From Diplosphaera chodatii (Eukaryota; Chlorophyta; Trebouxiophyceae; Prasiolales; Stichococcaceae): a DNA stretch of 64,000 nucleotides. The position numbers were made by a program, and so were the translations under genes. A model generated the notes under the pieces. The model was given only the letters and a program-made list of their open reading frames with translations, was not told where the DNA came from and ran no database searches. Where the stretch lies: positions 1 through 64,000 of the forward strand of contig JAALGY010000062.1 of the NCBI GenBank assembly GCA_032358165.1, read 5' to 3'. Positions 57,780 through 64,000 of the stretch are shown here, piece by piece (position 1 is the stretch's first letter; each line of letters starts with the position of its first letter).

Positions 57780-60060
57780 TCATGAATGCCCCATAGAACG
57801 CCGCCGTGGCTGGCTTGCCGCCGCTGCAGCGGCCGCTGCCACGGGGCTCAGCTTGGGCGGCGCGCTGCCGGCAATGCCCCCGTCATGTGCGCCGACTGCC
57901 GCCGCCGCCACCTTCGCCGACAACCCAGAGCCGCTGCGGAAGCGCGGCACCTGCAGCAGCAGCTGGGCCGGATCAAGTGGTGCATGCAACAGCGCATGTT
58001 CGGTGCAGACGAGTGGTGCAGCGGCCTTGCTGAGCGGTTTGCCTTACTTGGAACCGATGATGTCATTACACGGTTGTGCCTTGACAGCACACAGTAGCTT
58101 CACCTCGGCTGAGGCTGGCGCGGCGCCGATGCTGAAGCTGAAGGGCCCGCCGGCAGGGTTCACGCCGGCAGTGGGCCGCGCCACAGGAATTGCGACGGCC
58201 GCCGAAGGGAACGCCCAGCGGTGCGCGCTCGGCTGACCTGCCCCGCCGGCCGTGCTGCACCCTGGCGCCGGCGCCGTGGCTGGTGCTGCTGACTGTGCGC
58301 CTGCACGCCAGATGCACTGCCAGCTTGTGGACGTCCACCACCCGCGCACAACATGTCCGCGGGCTTCGATGTGAGGCGCAGACAGGCACCTGAAGGCCCT
58401 GAAACTGCACATGGAGGCAGATGACATGCGGACTTGCCCAGGTGGCTGTATACCCACATGCATGACCGAGGGATTCCTCGCTTGCATACCGTCTAGGCCC
58501 GCCAGCAGCGCGGCGTCGTGCCGCGCAAGGGCAGCGTCGTGCTGCGCCAGGGCCGCATCATTCAGGCGGGCCACCCTGGAGCGCTCCAGGTTGCTGTGCG
58601 CCAGCATGCACTCCAGGTCCACCTGCCGAATTGGACCACGACTAAAGACCCCGTCCTGAGGTCTGCACAGCGATGCCACAGAACCCAGCAGCCGGCTCAG
58701 AAGGCAGAAGAAACCCGTGCCCGGTTGACAGCTGGCCTGGTGTCATGGGCAGCGACACCGCTTCTCTGATGGGTGTCGGTAGCCCCACCTCGGGGGCGCC
58801 CGGGTTGGGCGGCGGCGGGAGCGCGGCCGATGCGGGCGGCGCCATGCTGGCTGACTTGCGCTTCAGCGGCCTGCTCGGCTGCGCGTCGTGCGCCAGCGCC
58901 TCTGTCGAACCGCCTGCACGCAGAGCTTACCATGGACTACCTGGGTCCACAACCAGCGCTTGGCTGAGGCAGCGCATGCGGAGCAACACGGCAGCGCAGC
59001 ACAGTCAGGTGAGCGTGTCTCCCACATCGACCGCATGCTCCCCACACGCATAATGGGTGCTGCGTGTGATGTGCGCACCGGTCGCAGGCGCAGCTGCAGC
59101 AGCAGCTTCGGCCGCAAGCGTCGGCGGCAGCGCCTCCGGCAGCGAGCCCTGGCGGCTGCACATCTCTGCGGGGTAGTCCGCCGGCAGCAGCGCCGCCGGC
59201 GCCGCTGAAGCTGCTGCGGGGGGCACCTGCCCGAGCGTGCCGCCCTCCAGCCAGCCCCACACCTGGGTTGAACACATGCAGCCAAGCGGTCGGCACCAGG
59301 CAACCGGCTGACGCTGAGGTGCGCCCCTGCGACTCAGCCCCGCTTCGCACACGGCGCCGGCAGCGCGGGCCTCGGCTGCGGGCCCGGTCCACATCGGTCC
59401 AAAACCAGTTGGGCGGTGCTTGTGACCGCCCGGCTGTGCCCATGCGGGTGTCTGAACACCTACTGACCTTCTCCAGGGTGACGTCGCTGCGGGCGCGCTT
59501 GACGCGGGGCCGCGCGGCGGCCCGCCCGCCGCTGCTGGCGTCGCCCGAGGGCGAGCCCAGGCCCTGGTCGCTGCCCAGGCGGTGCAGCGCCGCGCCGATC
59601 GCCGCCTGCCGCCGCTGCCACGCCGCGCACACAGACGCGTCAGAGCTCCAACGTGTTGCAGGGGGTGTGACGAGCGCACAGCCACCAGGCTGCACGTCGC
59701 CCCTCAGCAAGCAGAGGAAATTAGCTGCCCTGGGCAGCCCAACTGCCCAAGGCATACGGCCCCTGGGGCATCACATGCACCGCAGCTGCGACAGCCACAG
59801 CGTGCCGGCATGCGGAGCGGCTGCTGGCGGCTACAGCCGCACCTGCAGGCTGTGGGAGTCGACGCTGCGGCCCGAGCGCGCCGGCTGGCAGCCGCTGGCG
59901 TCGGAGCGCGACACCGTGGGCGACGCCGCCATGCGCCCGCCCGCCGTGTTGTCGTCCCCCAGGTCCGTGCTCAGCGACGGCGGTGTCGCCACCGCCACGC
60001 CGCCGGCCTGTTGGTAAAGGTCACACACGCTGTGTTGCGGCCAAGTGTGTGGGCGCAGAC
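57780..60060 (-). CDS. Unrecognised Ala/Pro-rich protein
   Basis: Exons inferred from donor and acceptor sites on the minus strand, in order: AGGVAVATPPSLSTDLGDDN ... RSDASGCQPARSGRSVDSHS (60010-59850), AAIGAALHRLGSDQGLGSPS then VKRARSDVTLEK before GTCAGT (about 59600-59470), VWGWLEGGTLGQVPPAAASA then LPADYPAEMCSRQG (59262-59090), EALAHDAQPSRPLKRKSASM then TPIREAVSLPMTPGQLS (58915-58735), IRQVDLECMLAHSNLERSRV and a helix with three repeats of ALAxHDAA (58640-58500), HRWAFPSAAVAIPVARP then GGPFSFSIGAAPASAE (about 58230-58105), VPRFRSGSGLSAKVAAAAVG and a basic end SQPRRRSMGHS stop (57960-57780). Basic KRAR/KRK patches suggest a nuclear protein, and PFSFSIG slightly resembles nucleoporin FxF repeats, but I do not recognise a family. 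The 5' end is open. Divergent from CAP-G. Confidence 0.4.
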
Positions 60061-60848
60061 ATCCAGCAAGTGCACACTGCTCATTGCGGGTGCAAAGCCT
60101 GGGGGGCGGACAGAAAGGCAAGCAGACTCTCCATTTGTGAGGCAAGAAGCAGTCACCTCCATCAGGCGGGGCTGCAGCTGCTGACTGGGCTGCGCCCTAC
60201 ACACTGCTCCAGCTGGCTGCCCTGCACACACATGGGCTGGAGTGCGGTTGCCATGCGGCTTGCTCCACGCCTCAACATGAGGCATACGCATATGCAGCAG
60301 CAGGACGCTGCGCCGAATCACAGGCAACTGCAGCGTACCGTACTTGTCTTGGAGGCTGACTGGGAGGACACTGTCAGCTGAGAGCGGGCTGCGGGCAGTG
60401 TTGCCGACCCCGAAGCAGCGTCATGCAGACGGGATCGCAGCTGGTATCAAGGTCGCTGCAAGGAGTGCAGACGCCTCACATACTGGTCAGCGCCTGCCCG
60501 CGCAGCACGGGGTGCTTTATGTGCAGAGAGTTGCTTGCCGGGGCCACTGCCACAAACTCGGCCAGCTCAGCACATGGCGAGCGCTGCACGTGCCGAGCAC
60601 TGCCCCACTGCACGGATGCCGCTATGCAACGGCCGTTGTGAGCACCGTGTTGGCCCCAGGCGCCGCACGTGAGGGGTTCGACGCTGCAGGGCAGCACCGG
60701 TCAAAACCCTGCCCACTTTCAAATGCCACGTCCACAGCTCATGCCAGTTTCGACATTTGTGGTGGCTTGTCAGGCTCGGCACCGCATCGCAGCCTGCCTG
60801 GTATGTAGACACTCACACCGAAGCGATCGCCAACCTCCAAGGGCAGCC
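60061..60848. promoter_or_regulatory. Upstream region between unrecognised gene and CAP-G
   Basis: Contains the 5' side of the minus-strand gene (further N-terminal exons may reach about 60.3 kb) and the CAP-G promoter. No certain motif; some open frames exist but resemble neither neighbour. Confidence 0.35.
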
Positions 60849-63800
60849 ATGACGCGCACTGCGCCGGCGCACGAGGCCTGGACAGTGGGCAAGATTCTGA
60901 ACGAGGCGCAGCGCTCGGTTGCGGGGCACAGGAAGTGCGCGGCGGCGTTCTGGCGCCTGGCGGCCCGCGACCCTGCGGCCACCCTGCAGCAGCTGTGCGA
61001 CTGCCTGCGCCACGTGCTGCCGCTCGGCCAGGTGCGGCCTGGATGCAGATCACCGGCTGGCGGCGCCGCTGCACTTGCCCCAAAGTCAACCCTGCACATC
61101 CGGCGTGCCCGACCGATCCAGCCACGCGCTGTGCATGGCTGCTTAGTACTGTCCAGTCATCAAAGCTCCTAGCTCACAACCAGCCCCAGCACTGTAACGC
61201 AAATCCGCGACACAACGCAGCGGGAGGCGCATGTGGAGCGGCTCATCCGCTTCGTGGCGTCCGCGCCGTCGCAGCCGCCGGCGGCGGCCGGAGCCCTGGC
61301 CCTGGACCTGACGGAGGGGCTGCTGGCGTTCCTGCTGGGCGTGGCGGGCGCGGCGGACCGGGCCGTCCGCTTCCGGGCGTGCCAGCTCATGGGCGCCATC
61401 TTCACCTCCCTGCCCGACGTGGAGCTGACGGACGTGAGTCTCGGCCGCCGCACATATGCAGGAAGTCCTGCAGCAGTTGCAATGGCGGCGTGTTTCCACA
61501 GCAAACTGCCCTTCACACAGCGGATGGCTGCGGTCTCTGGCGAAGCTCACACGTCATCGTCCATCAGCTGCTGCTGTTTCGCCGCAGGAGCTGGTGGACG
61601 GCATCGAGGCGGCGATGCTGCAGCGGCTGCGGGACAAGTCGCCCGCCGTGCGCGCCGAGGCTGCTGCCGTGCTGGCGCGCCTGGCACAGCCGGACGAGGT
61701 GCGGGCTTTCGTAACAGCAGGTTCTCGAGCAAGCTTCTGACAAGCCGGCCTCCGGCTCCGGCCCGGACCTAGCCGCTCTGTAGGGTGGTCACGTGCAAGG
61801 CCTGCCGTAGACTGCAGATGCATGAGGGCAAAGCAGGAGGCCTGGCTGTGCGTGCAGGACGGCAGCTTTGCAGGGGACGAGGTGACGGCGTCACTGCTGC
61901 GGCTGCTGGCCAGCGACAGCAACAAGGTAACTGGACCGGCCCGCGCTGGCGCCACTGTCGTGGATTGCTGGTGGACCTGCCTCCGCGTAATGTGATGCCG
62001 CAGCTGCACAGGAGCAGCGTATTGCGGTTGATGCCCATGTGTCAAAGCGGGTCGGCTGTCTGCTGCTCGCAATGCTTCCCAGCACGGGCATGTCATGACC
62101 CGTGAACATTCGCTGTGCAGGAGGTCCGCAAGGCGGTAGTAGGCGCACTGGCGCCAGATCCGGAGGCCACGCTGCCCGCCATCATCGACCGCACCCGCGA
62201 TGTCGAGCCGGAGGCGCGTCGTGTGCTCCCTTTGCAGATGGCCGCTGACAGCAGAGCTATCTGCATGGAGCAGGCATGCAGGGCCGCTTGCAGACGCAGC
62301 TGTGCCTTTGCTGCAGGTGCGGCGGATGACATATCGCATTTTGACCGAGAAGGACGGCATCCTCGACTTGCTCAGGTGCTGATGCTCAACGGTTTCAAAG
62401 AGAATGCACATGCGCAACTGGCAGCTGCCAATTGCGCATGTGCGCACTGTCTTTCAGAATGACGACTGCCGATCCTGCTGATGTGCTAGCACGTGTACCC
62501 CACCCATGCAGCTGCTGTATACATGCATTTGAGCATCTTACCACACATCGCCGACCCCTGTTTGACGACACCGTAGTGACGTGCTGCTGTGCTCGCTGAA
62601 GCCCGGCGCAGCGCGCTCTGCTGCTGAGGCGCGGCCTGGCGGACCGCCACCCGCGGGTTGCAGCAAGCGCACAGGTGGGCCGTCATCGGCAAATGAGTCA
62701 GCTCAGTTGCCATCAAACCCCGGCCAGCAGCAGGGCTTTGGGGCGGCCCTGAATTCGGACATCTGGCCGGCAAAACACTTGGGGAATCACTCAGCGGAAA
62801 CTTGGGGAATCAATCAATGGAAACAACGCTGTGCTGGTTATGGTGCAGGCGCTGCTGGTCGGGTGGCTGCAGGAAGCAGAGGGCAGCGTCCCCGAGCTGC
62901 TGTCGCTCCTGGACGTGGCCGCAGACGAAGGTGCCCCCGGAAGCGACGATGCCACGATCCACATGACACGCGCCAACTGCATTCGTCCGTCTCCTTTCTC
63001 TCATCAGCAGCACGCTCATCTATTGCTTCACGGAATGGCATCGCCTGCAGGTGCTGCGGAGGCTGCAGTCCGAGCACTGATCGCCGGCGGCACGCTGGAT
63101 CCGGTCGCCTTGGCGCACGAGGCGGCACAGGGTGGCCGTGGCCTGCGGGCATGCAGCGGTGCTGCAGGGGGCACCGAGCTGCTGTCGCCGCAGGACGCGC
63201 TGCTGTGGTGCGCCCCTCTTGACATTTATAAACCTCTGACCTCTGAAGTGCCGTGATGGCTTGAACATTGATCCGGGGCTTGCTTCTGGTAAGCCAGCAG
63301 GCACTTCACGCATGTCCTGGCATTACTTCCTGCTTCCGACTGCAGGCGCGTGGTGTGCGAGTGGCTGTCGGCAGAGGGCGAGGCGAGAGGCGCCGCCGCT
63401 GCTGCTGCTTCCGGCGCTTCCGCCGCCCGGGAGTCCGCCGCCGCCAGCGATGCCCTCGAGGTGACACGGTGTTGCGCTGACATTGCCTTCCGTACTCATA
63501 ACTAAAGACAGCACCATAAGGCACGGCTCGTCAGCATTGCTGGTCAGACTAGGCTGACAGTCAGCCTTTTGTAGGCACACATGGCCTGTTGGCCACTAGC
63601 GCATGACTGTGCTCTCATGCTGGGTCTTGCCGCTGGGTTCGGCAAACCCCCAGATACCAGTGATGGGGCAGTGCTGCGGGCGCCCTTGATGTCGGCGATG
63701 TTGCATGCAGGCGCTCGAGGCGGCGCTGCCCCCCACGGTGGGCGACCTGCTGGCAGCGGCGGCGGCGCACGCCCAGGCGGGCCAGCAGCGCATTTTTGCG

Positions 63801-64000
63801 GCGCGGCAGCTGCTGCGCATCGCGGCCCGCTGCACGGTGCGCGGCTCCTGGCATCCAATGCTTCAGGGTTTCCTGCTGTGCTGCTGCCGCCTCAGCGGTT
63901 ATTGAGCGGGACTCCCAGCCGCACAGCAAGCTGAGGCGTGTTTGGACTGTGGGCCGGCCCTGGGGTGGTCTCCTGCATCACATGTGCAATGTCTGATGGT
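60849..64000 (+). CDS. CAPG: Condensin I subunit CAP-G (3' end outside window)
   Basis: HEAT-repeat subunit of condensin (human NCAPG, yeast Ycg1), which binds DNA with the kleisin during mitotic chromosome compaction. ATG 60849 starts TAPAHEAWTVGKILNEAQRS. Exons, with in-phase joins where checked: the first ends HVLPLGQ (about 61031); REAHVERLIRFVASAPSQ then RAVRFRACQLMGAIFTSLPD (61221-61433); ELVDGIEAAMLQRLRDKSPA then ARLAQPDE (61590-61698); DGSFAGDEVTASLLRLLASD (61859-61926); EVRKAVVGALAPDPEATLPA then DRTRDVEPEARR (62121-62222); VRRMTYRILTEKDGILDLL (62319-62376); RALLLRRGLADRHPRVAASA (about 62610-62675); ALLVGWLQEAEGSVPELLSL (62850-62926); AVRALIAGGTLDPVALAHEA then ELLSPQDALLW (63050-63210); VVCEWLSAEGEARG (63349-63460); ALEAALPPTVGDLLAAAAAH then ARQLLRIAARC (63712-63835). 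The order VRFR, RLRDK, EVRKAV, RTRDV and LADR..VAASA matches CAP-G. The C-terminal half is missing. Confidence 0.9.
62777..62822. repeat. 23-bp tandem duplication in a CAP-G intron
   Basis: Two adjacent 23-base units starting ACTTGGGGAATCA (62777-62799 and 62800-62822) with a few differences. They lie just before the exon that reads ALLVGWLQEAEG. Confidence 0.8.

Noticed and set aside
61554..62447. 297-codon open frame on the minus strand
   Set aside because: Antisense to several conserved CAP-G exons, and no family motif is present.

Overview
The window looks like nuclear DNA of a green alga (Chlorophyta, probably Trebouxiophyceae-like). It is GC-rich, and nearly every gene is cut by many short introns, mostly about 100-350 bases, with donors such as GTGAGT or GTGCGC and acceptors ending TGCAG. 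The recognisable proteins have plant or algal relatives: an LHT-type amino-acid permease, an RH50-like plastid DEAD-box helicase, an AtPH1-like PH protein, a TAPT1/POD1 protein, a CBM20 starch-binding protein and ArgJ. I see no rRNA, tRNA, CRISPR array or intact transposon. Exon joins were made by eye from reading frame, splice dinucleotides, phase and remembered family motifs; no search or transcript data were available.

Left part (1-25 kb): an amino-acid permease on the minus strand runs off the left edge. Next comes the most unusual block, two convergent copies of a multi-exon kinase-like gene in inverted orientation: copy A (+) at about 3.7-9.7 kb and copy B (-) at about 24.9-19.4 kb. Both lack the DFG motif, so both are probably pseudokinases. 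Between them, all on the minus strand, lie armadillo(ARM)-like repeat exons next to copy B (19.1-17.2 kb), which may be its 3' exons, and an unrecognised gene with helical, Cys-rich, coiled-coil and ARM-like parts (15.9-10.6 kb).

Middle part (25-47.7 kb): well-recognised housekeeping genes in strictly alternating orientation. These are the RH50-like helicase (-), PDCD5 (+), a CBM20 protein (-), the Fe-S co-chaperone HSC20 (+), ER membrane complex subunit EMC1 (-), a GT69/CMT1-like glycosyltransferase (+) and an intronless PH-domain protein (-).

Right part (47.7-64 kb): a TAPT1/POD1 membrane protein (+), ArgJ of arginine biosynthesis (+), an unrecognised Ala/Pro-rich gene (-) and condensin subunit CAP-G (+), which runs off the right edge. 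The genes do not form a pathway. Several act in organelles (RH50, HSC20, ArgJ, perhaps CBM20) or in the secretory system (EMC1, TAPT1, GT69). The least explained content is the inverted pseudokinase pair and the two unrecognised genes.
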